A stretch of 64,000 nt of DNA from Rotaria sp. Silwood1 (lineage: Eukaryota; Rotifera; Eurotatoria; Philodinida; Philodinidae): the NCBI GenBank assembly GCA_905250075.1, contig CAJNOP010000724.1:23608-87607 (forward strand), written 5' to 3'. Under the pieces are notes generated by a model that did not search any database, was not told the DNA's origin, and saw only the letters and a program-made list of their open reading frames with translations. This document shows, one piece after another, positions 50,267 through 62,838 of the stretch. The position numbers were made by a program, and so were the translations under genes. Positions within the stretch are counted from its first letter, which is position 1; every line of letters begins with the position of its first letter.

Positions 50267-51199
50267 ATGATGTGTAAGTATTCATATAAATTAATAGAAA
50301 ATTAAAAAAAAAGAAAAAAGAAAACTAATATTGTTTCTTATTCTTTATTTCTATTATTATTTAAAGCCCATCTATTTAATGTTCAACATCCTCATCTGGT
50401 TAATAAAACATCATCATCATCATCAAATTCTAATACTCCTATGTCAGAACATATAAAACGTCCAATGAATGCTTTTATGGTATGGTCTCGTGGACAACGT
50501 CGTAAAATGGCTCAAGAAAATCCTAAAATGCATAATAGTGAAATAAGTCGTCGTTTAGGTATTGATTGGAAATTATTAAACGATGAACAAAAACGACCAT
50601 TTATTGACGAAGCTAAACGTTTACGTGCATTACATATGAAAGAACATCCAGATTATAAATATCGTCCTCGTCGTAAACCGAAATCTTTAATAAAAAAAGA
50701 TCGTTTTCCATTTCCATTTCCAACATTTCCTCATCCTCAATCTCATCATCATCATCATCATCACCATTCTCTAACGACGAAAGATTCAATGGATTTATCA
50801 ACACATTCAACAACTGATACAATATCTATACAACAACAAATTAATGACTCATTCGCATTGAATCTTGAAAAATGTCGTTCATTATTACCACCACCACCAC
50901 CACCAACATCTCTTTATCCATATTCAACTGGAAAATTAAGTGAATTTTCAACAGCAGCACTTGCTTATAATCCACTTGCATATGCTGCAGCTTTTTCAAC
51001 ACATTATCCTTATAGTAGTATGTTATCAGCTAGTTTAGCTGCAGCTGCTGCAGCAACATCATCATCATCACCACCGAGTGTATCATCACCATCATCATCA
51101 TCAGCATCATCAAATAATTCAGCAAATCCTTATCATTTTGGTATGCAAACAGAAAAAATTCATCGACCACAAGCTATTTTACCTGGTAAAATACAATAA
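50267..51199 (+). CDS. SoxB-group HMG-box transcription factor
   Basis: The main exon 50367-51199 contains the HMG box ([20 protein letters not shown] through [13 protein letters not shown]). It is followed by [13 protein letters not shown], as in vertebrate Sox14/Sox21, and a C-terminal LPGK, suggesting SoxB2. The frame stays open upstream of the in-box-proximal ATG (50441) to an acceptor at 50365-50366. A donor at 50274 preceded by ATGATGT gives a 7-nt coding exon (50267-50273) whose phase fits exactly, making a 279-residue protein. That start is inference; 50441 is the fallback. The C-terminus has His, Pro, Ala and Ser runs typical of Sox activation or repression domains. Nuclear, binds ACAAT-type sites, and in animals acts in neural fate. 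Confidence 0.92.
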
Positions 51200-53685
51200 T
51201 TTTGTTTTTTTTTTTTGAACTTTAAACAATAAATGTATCTTCTTTTTCTTCTTCATCTTTATCTTCTTTCTCTTTTTTTTTGGCTAAAACAAATATAAAG
51301 AAAGTTGTCGGGATTGGTGAATATATATATATATATATACACACACTATACATATATTTCTCTTTCTCTTCTCATTTGTTTATACAAATCTAAGAACAAC
51401 TTAACTACTCGAATTTCGAAACGAAGAAACCTGATCAGAAATATTGTGTATGCACATTGAAGCGTTATCGATGCAGACAAATCGATCACTTCTTTTTCTT
51501 TTTTCTTTTTCTTTTTTTTTCTTCTCTCTTCGTTGTGTTTTGTCATTGCAACAAAGAAAAGAAACAAACTCCAACTGTCTCGCTTCATTTCACGTTCAAC
51601 AGGGCGCAACATCAATCAGCATTTGGCTGCTAGGCAAAGCTAGAAAAGAATGAAGAAAACGGGAAAAAAAAAAGAAGAAGACAAAGAAACTAGTAGTCCT
51701 GTGGTTTTTTCAAGTGAGATACTTTTATCTTTTGCCGTCTATCGTCTTAAAGAATAAAATAAACTTTTGAGCAGCTGTATTAGTTATTACATCAGTATAA
51801 TAACAGTTGATCATTTTCCGACACAGCAGGAGAGTGAGATGTTGGTAATTTTAACATACTCGTCATTTTGTCTGTATTTAATTGGAGATACAAAGTCGCA
51901 CAAAGTTCATTTCCCTTTCTTTTTCTTTTTTGTTTCTTTTTATTCTTCTTCTTTTTATTTTTTTTTGTATTCTTCTAGTCCAGATGACTTGTTTCTCAGC
52001 ACAATTTAGACACATGATGTGTGTCAATAGTTTGATGATTGTGACAGATTAGAAACGATGATTTTATACACTAGACTTTTTGCTTTTGTTAAATAGTAAG
52101 AGAAGAAGAATAAATTCGATATCTATATCATTTCCGATCGGAATCAAAACAGATTGTGCTCATAAATGATTGTCTAGTTAAAGATTAAAAAAAACAAATT
52201 GAGATAGAAACGTTTAATGTACATGCCGACATGTACCCTATCGGCAAGATATTAATCGAAGAAGAAGGTAGATGAGAAGTTGTGTGTGTGTGTGTTTTTT
52301 TTAAATACTTCTGAGCAATGACAATATTACGTTGGCTTTTAATAGAAAGAGAACAGACGCATATAGCCATCATTTATTCATTTGAACACCTATTATAATC
52401 AAGCAAGCGGAATCCGGAATGCTGTGACAGCATGTGATTAGAAACATCTTCTTTTCATTTTTTTTACATATAAAAAAAAAAAATAGTAGACAAACACACT
52501 CACGTACATTAAAAGAAAATTTCCTACTATGTCTAGCTCTCATCATAATACAATATATATATATATATTATATATAGAATTTAAATAGAGATAGACAAAT
52601 AATAGCGGTTGTGCTCATCGAGCGTGTCTTTTAACATATAAATACAATGAACCTTTTCTTTTGCTCTAATTGGTCTCATTTGTGAATAAAAGTAAAAGTA
52701 TGTGTATGTAAATGAGTGACAAAAAAAAAAGCTATAAAAAAGAAATAGTTGTACATAAGTTTGATAGAATAAGACAAATCGAATTCAATTAGAGACTGCT
52801 GTGACACACTTGGCCATGTTGTCAGTGAGCCCTCTGGCTAACGGACACACATACACCCCTAAAGATCAACAAACGAATCTGCCGCTCGATTACGCTCACT
52901 TGAATACTTGTCTATCATCCATATTTTTTTTCATTCTCTTCTATTTATGATAAATCCATATATGTGTCATTTACCGAAACGAATTAAGAATACAAATGAA
53001 TAAATGATTAACATTCAATTTTAAAAACTAAAACTAAAAAATGATCTAAATAGACTTACCCTCTAATTCAAATAAACGAAACATAAATAAAGCATAACTG
53101 ATCATTAAATTTACAATATATAAACAATCAATAAATTTATTATTCTATCATTATTTTATCAAGGTAATTTATTATAAAATAAAAAGAAAAGAAAAAAAAA
53201 ACAAAACATTATGACTTTATTCTCATTAAATAAACAATTAGAATCGATAAGTATTAATCATTAAGAGAAAGTTGTAGGTTCGAATTCAATTAAGTAAAAA
53301 CTTTTAATTTTATAAAATATCAAATGATCAGAAAGTGAATAATAAGATATTCAATGATTATACAATATGACTTTTCTTATTGAATTCATTTTAATCAAAA
53401 GTAAAAACTTAGAAAAATTTCTCTTTATATTTTAAATAATTTCATTGCTGATTATAAATCAATTTTTATCGAACAGATATTGGTTTTATTTTTTTTGATC
53501 ATTCGTTCTATAATTTTTCTTCATACTATTAAAATAAACCTTGAACAAAAAATAAAAGGTAACAATCAAATATTCATTGAATAATTGATAGTTTTTTTTT
53601 GCTTTTATAATCTTTTTAAAATAAAAATCCTGTTTCTTTAAAACAAGAAGATAAAAAAAAAAAAAGAAGAAAACTAAAAGATATT
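51200..53685. other. Intergenic between SoxB and the membrane-protein gene
   Basis: AT-rich, with TA microsatellites near 51322-51340 and 52552-52570 and pyrimidine-rich tracts. No gene supported. Confidence 0.4.
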
Positions 53686-55805
53686 TTAAGTAGATGGTTT
53701 AACATTTTCATCGACTTTGACAATAACTTTATTTGGTACATCACCATTATATCGTTTTTTAGCATCTTGAACAATACGTCCTATATTATTAACTACATTA
53801 TTTATTTTACGTTCTTGTGATTTTGGTGATAATTTTCTTGCTGTTAGAAGACGTTCAGGCATTTGAATTATAAGATTTTTTCCATTATTTGTACTATTTA
53901 TATCAGTTGTTATTGGTTTTTGTCGATTGATTGTTGATTGTTGAATATTTGATCTACTAAAAATAGATATATGATTAGTCTTATATATTTTCATATAATC
54001 ATGAGAAACATACAGATGAGTATTTGGATGTGAAGATGGTATTACTGTAAAAACTTTACTACCAGTATATGGAACATCATCATCATATGAAAAATAATCA
54101 TCACGAGAATCAATACATGCCAATATACAATATAAGAAGGTTAAAGCAATTATAGCTATTAAACCACCGACAGCTATACCAACAATTTTTGGTATAAGAT
54201 TTGTTTTAGAATCTTCAAATTAAGAAAAAGAAACATATTGATTTTATTTTTATAATTCTGTTAAATAGTAAATAGATTTACCAGTAGCTAGAAAATAAGC
54301 ACTAACACCAACACCAACTAAACCAATTATAGCAAGAATAATACAAATAATAATAATTAAACATTTACGTCGTGATAGACAATTAAGACATGAATTCAAT
54401 CGAGATCTTTTATTTGATTCTCCTATTGATTGTCCATCCTGTAATAATGAAAAATCAAAATATGTTTGATTTTTTTTTAAATTTATATTCTACATATATT
54501 TACGTTTAGAAATCGAGCATTCTTTACAGATACTGGACGTTTTAAAATTGGTGTAATTGAATCTCCTTTAACATATGGATTTTCTACAACAGCAATAGTT
54601 TGATCGTCTGGATTGACAAGTACAATTGATTTCGAAGATTTAATTCGTTGAGAATTTTTTGTAACTGTTGGACGAATATTTCGAATAATTCGTTGTTCTT
54701 TTTCAATTGTTTCAGAAGAAGGTAAATCAGCTTGTACAGCTGTACTTTTTGTTCGTGAAAATGAAAAAAAATTTCGTCTTTTATCAGTCTCTATAAAAGA
54801 TTAACAAAACAAAAAAAAAGAGATATATTTATGATTATAATAGAAATCTATGATTACGTTTAGATTCTTGTTGTATAGGAGGTGATGGAGATGGTGAACG
54901 TTCTGTTGGAGATCTACGACGTTGTCTTCGTGCTGATCGACTTCGAGAACGTGAATGAACTAATATTCGTCTTACAGATTTTGATCTTGATCGAGGTTTA
55001 ATTTGTTCAGAGTTTCCAGATTGTGTTGGTGAAGTTATAAGATGTTTTGAACTATCAGGAGAATGAATTGTAGAACTTTCATTATGTATATTCACAGGTG
55101 AATTTTCTTCAGGACTTTCAGAACGTGTAAAAGGTGTACGATGTTTAGAAGTTTTTGGACGTATTAAAGATGATTCGACTTGAGTAGGTGAAGTTACAGT
55201 GTCTTCTGTAGGACTAAGAGTATCTACATCTTGTACATCATTAGTAGTAGTTGGTGTTGTTGGTGGTTCCTCATTTTGTTCTTGATATAATTTTGTTTGT
55301 ATGGATGTTGGTTCAACTGGTGGAATAGGTCGTCGAATAAGATAAACCGATGTACGCTAGAATATATAAATATATTAATTTTTGTTAAAGATAAGAAACA
55401 TGAATTTTTGATTAAAATACTTACTCCATTAGTTAGTACTGCTGGAAGTTGAACTGGATTCGTTTTCTCTGCGTCTTTTACCTCATTTGGTTCTATTGAA
55501 TCATCTGCTCCACGACTTGCTGAACGAACTACAAGAATACGTGACTTTGGTGTTATTTCTGTACTTGCTATGATATTATTTGTCCATTGATTTCTTGAAA
55601 CTCGTGCTGCTGCTGATGATGACGACGACGTTGGTGGTGGTCGTCGTGATGATGATGATGATGGTGGGGGTGGTAATCGTGATGATGGTCCAGCTGTTGG
55701 TAGAATATTAGTCTTCGAATTTTTTGGTGGACGAAAAGTAGTAATAGGTGTTTTAGAAGCTTGTGAAAGAAAAAGACGTTGGTTGTTAATAGTATGTGTA
55801 GTCAT
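53686..55805 (-). CDS. Unknown low-complexity protein with two membrane helices
   Basis: Five minus-strand exons were assembled with consistent phases and GT-AG sites: 55425-55805, 54858-55356, 54504-54790, 54282-54438 and 53686-54212, giving 616 residues. Residues 1-390 are polar and low-complexity: Pro/Ser runs around 40-75, and an RS/RRS-rich tract (SRSRSARRQRRRSPTERSPS) around 265-290. Two hydrophobic helices follow, about 416-440 (CLIIIICIILAIIGLVGVGV) and 451-473 (VGIAVGGLIAIIALTFLYC), with a very short loop. They could form a hairpin or, less likely, one could be a cleaved segment. The tail (about 475-616) is polar and basic. I do not recognise the family. Clean exon structure supports a real gene. 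Confidence 0.75.
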
Positions 55806-58021
55806 TCAAGGTAAAAAATTGGCTGTAAATCATTGGAACGTACAGTGTATTGTCATTGTGTTTGTTGTCATACACTTCAATTTTACACGTGCATTCTCCA
55901 TTAAGACCATTTTCGTTTTTGTCTTAAAATGTAGACAATACATCAAAAATTGAATAAAGAACGATTTGAACTTGTATGAAATTTTGCTGCTTTTCAAATA
56001 TATAGAAAATAAAATAAAAGGTAAATAATCTTGTCTTTGCACTTTTTTTTTGTGTTGTATTTGGACGCATTAATAAAATAAATATTGAAGTATAAAACAT
56101 GTACTTCATTTTCGTAAAACTATTAATTTATTTTCTCAGGAATTATTATATTGAAAAAGATATTCTTTTTTTTTTCTTTTTTTTTTAAATTTAACGAGAT
56201 ATGAACGTCATGAATTTTTAATTCTTGATGTTTACATAAAATGAGAAACAAATATAGTTCAATGTATGAAAAAAAGAAAAAAACCATTTGTTAGCTATTA
56301 GAATATATAATTGAATTCAAATAATTGTCTATATATTTGTAATAAGTACAAATATTTTATATTAAGACTAAAAGTTTATTTATTTATATATAAATAATGA
56401 GTATTGAATTTTATCGTAGGAAAATAAAGATTATTAAATAATTATTTTCAGAATAATTGTATGCAATTTTTTTTATTTATAGATTGAAATGTGCAAAAAA
56501 AAAATGATTTTCTATTATTTGTTTCATTTCATCGTTTTCATCTGCATTCTTATATTTTCTGTTCTTTCTTTACTATGTATCTACACTTCAATGTTTGTTT
56601 GGTTGACTATTAGTTTTTTTTTTTTTGTTGATGTGTAATCTAGGTGACTAGGTTCGTTTTGTTATTGTCAGTGAAACTTTTTCTTTTTGCTGTTGCTTTT
56701 TGTATTCGAAGTAGATCGAAATGTTCTTTATAGAATTTTTAAAACGAATTTTTTTCATTGTACTCATTTCATCGATTGATGTTATATGATAATAATAAGT
56801 TAATAAAAAAAGAAAGAATTAGTACTTTCTAAAGTACTGATTCGTTCAATAAATCTGAATGTCTCATGAAATGTTAAGAAATGATTCGGATATTTCCAAA
56901 GAATAAGTTCAATATAACATCAAAATAAGTTTTCTCATTCATAAAACAATTCAAAAAAGAATAATAAAAAGTAATATTTAAAGTCATAATATTTTATCAT
57001 TTATTTCTTTATTACATTAAATAAAGAAAAATGAAACATAAGAAGGCTGTCTAGTGATGGTACATGATTGTTTGTGATTATTTTTTTATATTTCTATCAA
57101 TATTTTTTTTTATTAAAAATCGGACATGAATGAATAAGAAAGTGTGTACACTTGATAATACAATCGGAAACGAGTTATTATGTTCTTTGTATTAGATCTA
57201 TATTATTTACTATCACATATAATAGTGTTAGTTGTGTTAGAACGTAATTCTTCTTGCTCTTTTCTAATAATATTTCATCAAAAAAAAAAATTCTTTTCCT
57301 CTCGTTTAGTAAAAGTTCTACATTGTTCCTTTTTGCTTTAGTTTATTTTATATGAAATCTATAACAAATTTTTCTAATAAACAATAGCTATATGTCATTC
57401 AAATGGTCTCTAGTGTTCGGTTCCCATTGACTTAACAGAGAGTCTTACTCTATTACAAAGACATTTGTTTTTACAAGACAAAGCTTCTTAGCAATATCAA
57501 AACTATTCATTGAGTGAACCAAGCGAGATCAGATGAAAATATGTTGACGTTACGTTCGATATTGCAATAAAGTTTCTGATACTTTTTAATAATTCTCACC
57601 AATGTTCATTCATGACAATTTGGTAGGAACTCAACTCAATGAACAACTATAATAATGATCTGATCAACCATTCTATTACCTTTGGAGGTCGTCTCATTAT
57701 TGTTTTCCATCAAATAGATATCAGAAAAATTTTTCTCGTCAATGAATTGTATTCATGATTTCATTTTAATACAATAATAGAAAGTACGTTGTGTTTCAAA
57801 TTTCAACAAGACTGGTATTCATTAGTTTTCAACAGATTTGTGGCAATCTGAAAAATTTGGTGAATCTGATACTTTGAATTATAAACTGAATAAAAGTTTT
57901 TATCTGTTTATTGAATCATTCAGCTGGATTTAAGGATATGTTTGAGAGGATTACACAAAAAAAAAAAAAGAAATTTATATTAATATACAGTTGAGTAGGT
58001 TTCATTGGTATGTATATTGAG
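55806..58021. other. Non-coding stretch
   Basis: AT-rich, with many homopolymer runs; no gene or element recognised. Confidence 0.4.
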
Positions 58022-58858
58022 TCATTTTTCATTAGCATTATTCTTTACTCTCATCATAGCTATATCCGAAATGTTACGAATGATGAGAGTTGTCCAACCA
58101 GTTTGATGGCTTGCACCTAACTCTTGACCATTGTCTCCATGAAAGTATTCATCAAAGAGAAGAAGATCACACCAATGTGGATCTTTTTGAAAACGAATAT
58201 CGTCGCCATGACATACTCGTCGTCCTTGTTCATCATGTAGAAAAATCTTCGTAAGTCGTTGATTTATTTCACGAGAAACTTCAATCAATGTCATCATCTG
58301 ACCATTTCGAGTTGAACATTCGATTTTCCATGAATCACCATAGAATCGATGGTACGTCCATTTAAACATATTGATTTTTCTCCGTTTGAGCTAAGAATTT
58401 TGACCGGTCACTTCATTTCGATAAAAGAATAATCGACTGATTCCAAGTCTCACACAGATCGATTGACTACACTGAACGAAACTGGAAAGTCAAAATTCCT
58501 TTAGAATGTTCATAATACAAAAACTCGGCTCTCTTCAACGTAAAAAGGATAACTCACTCTTCGCCCTTTTTCGTATTCCAAATCCAGGTATTTCGAAAAA
58601 AGAGCGTAGCCAATAGATGTAATTTAGCTTCGTGACTGGTTCGACGATTTTCGACAGTAATTCAAATGAGAATGTCATCAATATCTTGTTTAGCATATTC
58701 GACAAACACATCGAAGTATTCATTGTTATCAAAGATCTTTGTATCGATCAATTCAAATTCTCGATCCTCGCGTGATCGTCATTAATTTTCTTCAATCAAT
58801 TGTTCGTAAGGAAACGCTTGTTGAGGATACTTGTACAGACTTTTCATATCTCTTTGAA
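58022..58858 (-). pseudogene. GH63-like glucosidase pseudogene
   Basis: Two separated pieces of one family are on the minus strand. The C-terminal piece (58022-58369) includes HRFYGDSWKIECSTRNGQMM, FQKDPHWCDLLLFDEYFHGD and ELGASHQTGWT, the end of MGH1/GH63-type (mannosyl-oligosaccharide glucosidase-like) proteins. The N-terminal piece (about 58550-58858) has SLYKYPQQAFPYEQLIEEN, then [20 protein letters not shown] and LHLLATLFFRNTWIWNTKKG. It contains two adjacent stops after IEEN, a TGA after DDILI and a stop after KKGEE. Several hundred residues of the middle are missing. Clearly dead. The family is best known to me from bacteria and fungi, so a transferred origin is possible. Confidence 0.8.
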
Positions 58859-58960
58859 AAATTCAAAAAGAAAAAAAAAACACTAAAAATAATTTTAAAA
58901 AATAAAAAATAAAAACTGCTCAAAATTTACATGTTGATTTGCTTTATTGAATGAATCATT

Positions 58961-59190
58961 TTCTTTGCTACCTATATAAGCGATTTCTTCGGTCCAGAAG
59001 ATAGAGCTTTAACTTCTCTACAAACCTATATCCGTGCTGAAGAGAGACGGATGAATACTGAAAAGGAAAAAGCTTTTGAATAGTGTTCACAATTCAGCGC
59101 TAACTGCTGGAGGTAGAGTATTTGGTAAAAAAAGGACGATTTCTTTGCTACCTATATAAGCGATTTTTTCGGTCGAGAAGATAGAGCTTT
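58961..59190. repeat. Direct repeat pair, 50 bp each
   Basis: 58961-59010 and 59141-59190 share TTCTTTGCTACCTATATAAG plus CGATTTCTTCGGTCCAGAAG with two visible differences. The copies start 180 bases apart. Function unknown; each contains a TATATAAG motif. Confidence 0.75.
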
Positions 59191-59582
59191 CAAATCTAAT
59201 TGCGAGATAAAGTAATTCATCAATCATTTATTTATTTCACAGAAAAAGACAGTGAAGTTTTGAATTTGTATCAAAAAGTCGTTTTCAACACTAAAGTTAG
59301 GTGAAAGACATTTGTACATTATAGATGGAAAAATTTGTATTGATTGCGATTGTTTCCTTGTTCTTTTTGTCTAATTATTTTCAGGCATTGGACTGCGAAT
59401 GGGAGAACTGGTGTCGACACAGTGCAATGTTTCTCCCCTTCGCTTGATAAGTTCAATTGATTATCATTAATCTGTGAGACATTGGATTGTATGAATTGGC
59501 ATGTTGAAAAGTTAAGAGAGTTTCTTTTATTTCTCTTCTTTTCTTGTTAGGCATAGTTTTCTTTTGATTGTATAGCAGGCAG
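59191..59582. other. Non-coding stretch
   Basis: Nothing recognised. Confidence 0.3.
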
Positions 59583-59756
59583 TTAGGGCTAGGTCGTAAC
59601 AGGCTCCGATTTTTGAAATTCTCTTTTGCTGAAATATAAAACTGAGAAATTTCATTTTTATTGGCGCTTTGAATTTGAAAATTTTTCGAAAAAGTATTAT
59701 TGAAAATCAAAGGAAGGGAAATTCAAAAATCGGACTCTATTACGACCTACGCCTAA
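59583..59756. mobile_element. Short MITE with about 40-bp inverted ends
   Basis: The left end TTAGGGCTAGGTCGTAACAG and the right end, on the other strand, TTAGGCGTAGGTCGTAATAG continue as inverted copies through TCCGATTTTTGAA. 174 bases. No confident target duplication. Confidence 0.75.
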
Positions 59757-60947
59757 GGGCACTCTACAATTTAGAAACCACGCCGACATGCTTAACTAGT
59801 ATCCCTATTGTGAAAACCTTTCCCGCGTAAAGAGTAATGAATAGACTAGAACTTTTGTATATCTTTGAGATTTGGGGGAGATATTTTAACCATAATCTAT
59901 TCTAGGCAAGACTAACATTCGCTGAAATTTTGGTTGAAATCGGATGAGAAAATAACAAAGTTGGTTTCTGAGGGTTTCTCCTCTTAATAAGATTGTGAAT
60001 AACCGACAAGGCTGATTATGAGTATCAATTGTTTTTTAAACTAAAACTCTTTTCTTCAGCATAATCTTACGTTAATTCGTAAGGTTTTGATCACCGTCAT
60101 AATTTGAATATATCTCAAGAAAATTGTTAAGCAAAATAATTGAAATAATTACTACTAATTAGTAATTAAAAGATACTCAGAAAAGTCATTTTGAAATGTT
60201 TTTTACATGGAATTATATCTACAAACAATTCTCTACAAAACTACACCAGACTCAGCTGAAGATAATGTACATTTGAAAAACTAGAAAATTTTTAAAAATG
60301 CATCTCAAGCCCAAAAAGCTAATTGATTTTGAACTTAATTAATTAATAACTCGGTCAATACTTGATGAATTTTTGTTTATTGCATAGGTATACTATTGAA
60401 GGTAAGTCCTACACACTGACAAAGTTTCAGGGTATGTTAGGGGGAGAACAACACCCCCCCCCCCCCCCCCCTTCAGAATAATTGGTAAAAATTTCATTCA
60501 ATCAAGAACAGTGTCTCTTAGGAATCTATGTGTTTTTTTTATAGACTCAAAGAAATAATACGAAGAATTGATATCTCTAAAAGGTTGACATTATTAATTA
60601 TTAATTTATGTAAATATGTGAAAAATAATCGATTTCAATATGACCAATTCCAGTCAATTCTATGAATTGAAATAGAAATTAATGCATCTCTACACGGTAT
60701 CGGTATTGATGAGAATTAGGAGTAAATGATTTCAATGATATCTTATTTGCAATTGTTGTGTACTTAAGATAAATACAAATTTGATTCATTTTCGATTTGT
60801 TAATTAATCTAGTAATAGAAAATCTTTTCATTAAATTTTATCAAATAATTTTTTTTTATATCTGAGAAATATGTGATTTTTATTCTAATGTATTACCTTT
60901 TGAGATAAAGAGAAAAAAATTAAAAATAAAATATTAGAAATAAAAAA
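59757..60947. other. Non-coding stretch with an 18-base C run
   Basis: A C18 homopolymer lies at 60454-60471, striking in DNA this AT-rich. No gene recognised. Confidence 0.4.
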
Positions 60948-62539
60948 TTAATTATAATAATGTTTGTCAAATGTTTCAAGAATATATTCGTAATGTTGAA
61001 GAACATTTTCATATTGAGTAATTAAATAAATTTTTCGAATTTCTAGATTTGTTATTTGAAGATCAGGATGTTTATTAGACTATACAAAAAGAAGAATTTA
61101 TTTATTAAATTAGAATCAAATAAAATAAATCAAATATTTTACTTGTATTGAATGAAAAAGACGTTGTTTAACAATTAATCGAAAGCGTTTCATTTGTTCA
61201 TCATCATTTTGATTAATTGATCGAAGAAAATACATTTCATAAACACGTCGTGTTTGTTGCTAAAATTATCCCAATTAAATTAATAAAATAAATACACAAA
61301 AAACTTATTTTAGTTAATTTACAAACTTCTTGTGCTTTATCAATCATTTCTTTTGTTAACCGATTTACTTTATTAATTGATTCTTTTGAAAATAAATCAG
61401 GTAAATATGTATGACATAATTCAAGTGAAACAAGATCACGTAATGCAATAAATTTATCCTATGGATCTTCAGCTAAATAAAAAAATAGCTATTATTAAAT
61501 TTCATCTAAAAATTTTTAGAAGATGATATATGGTTAAACAAGAGATCAAAGATTTAAAAAGCAATTATGAATATGCACACAATGAATCTAGTTTCATACA
61601 ATAACTGATAATTTTCATTACTCGTTTACTGACTGTATTGTTTATGTACCATTTCATCTGAAAATATATCAAAGATTGACGGATATTGAGATCTTACGCA
61701 TACAAAGAAGTTCAACAGGAGTTTCGAAATGCACCTTTTTTTTAAAATAAGATATTATCTCTTGACCCTTTCTTTTAGAAAAATTTCGAATACCTGTAAT
61801 ATCTTGAACGCGAGAATCATTTCGTAAATCATTATAAATAGATTTCAAAAGACGTCGACCATGACCTTTTCTTTGATATGGTGGTAAAATTAACATTTGA
61901 CTAACAAAAGTAAAAAAGATTGCCAAGTGAATAATACATGAAAGGTTTTTCTTACCTAATTTTTGGTCGTTTTTTATTGGAATAAGTATAATGAAGATAA
62001 ACTTTAGTAAATCCAATCGGTGCATAACATATTTGATTATTATCATTTTGATATTGTTGATAAAGAAGATAAATAAACCAATTTTGATCTTCTTCATTTA
62101 TAGTTAATACATTATTAAGAAAAAAAAATAAGAAATATTTCAATATGAGACCACCATTCAGCAAATTTTGAATTAGAAAATAAATTGTGTTTAATACAAT
62201 CAATAAAATAAGGAGAAGATTCTTCTTCTTGTAATGTATAAGTCAATAATTGGTCACCCAATGGTTTATATGAATTTTCGGTTTCTAAATTTGACATGAA
62301 ATACTCAAAATCTATGGTGGTTGTTGGTATCCATTGGTTTAATGATGAAACAATACAATTTTTCTTAAAATAAAATTAATTAATTCAAAAAAAAAGAAGA
62401 ATTTCTTTTTTGCTTTACTTCAAATTCTCGAAATTCTTTTGTATCAATTACTTTTTCATCGACAATTTCAAAAAAAAATGTAAGTGATGATGATAAACAA
62501 TAAATATCAATATGTAAATTTTTATAACCAATTGTTGTA
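60948..62539 (-). pseudogene. HAT1: Histone acetyltransferase HAT1, 5'-incomplete and damaged
   Basis: Six minus-strand exons were identified: 62419-62539, 61956-62363, 61794-61900, 61327-61472, 61143-61259 and 60948-61079. They follow the type B acetyltransferase in order: TTIGYKNLHIDIY; KPLGDQLLTYTL; NEEDQNWFIYLLY; KKRPKISQMLILPPYQ with the acetyl-CoA-binding loop QRKGHG; AEDP...FIALRDLVSLELC; QTRRVYEMYFLRSI; end at YYN. HAT1 acetylates newly made histone H4. Two lesions are seen: an extra base in an A9 run (62120-62128) shifts the frame before LNNVLTI, and an in-frame TAG (61459-61461) interrupts the conserved AEDP/FIALRD segment. The first roughly 60 residues are missing upstream, where a telomere-like hairpin and a transposase lie. 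Intron boundaries are otherwise intact, so inactivation is recent or partly assembly error. Confidence 0.88.
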
Positions 62540-62777
62540 CTAAAATATTTTATTTCGTTTTAGTTTAATAATTAATCCATTAATTGTAGATGAGAAAAGT
62601 AATAGTGGCATACTTATTCATGAAGTTACTTGGGATTACTTTTGTTATTCTGTTGTTGTTAAACATCATTCGTGTGAAAAAAGCCTTTTTTTCGTACTAT
62701 GTCTGTTATGTACACGTGAAAAAATGAATCTTTCATTACGTGAATAATGTCGTACAACAACAAAACAACAACGGTAA

Positions 62778-62838
62778 GGGGTGTGGGTGTGTGCCCCGAT
62801 ATATCACGATAAACCCCCATACTCACACACCCACACCC
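62778..62838. repeat. Telomere-like hairpin block 7
   Basis: The 15-base arms GGGTGTGGGTGTGTG (from about 62779) and CACACACCCACACCC (ending 62838) are perfect inverted copies around a spacer of about 30 bases. The block begins immediately after the last recognisable transposase codon. Confidence 0.9.
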
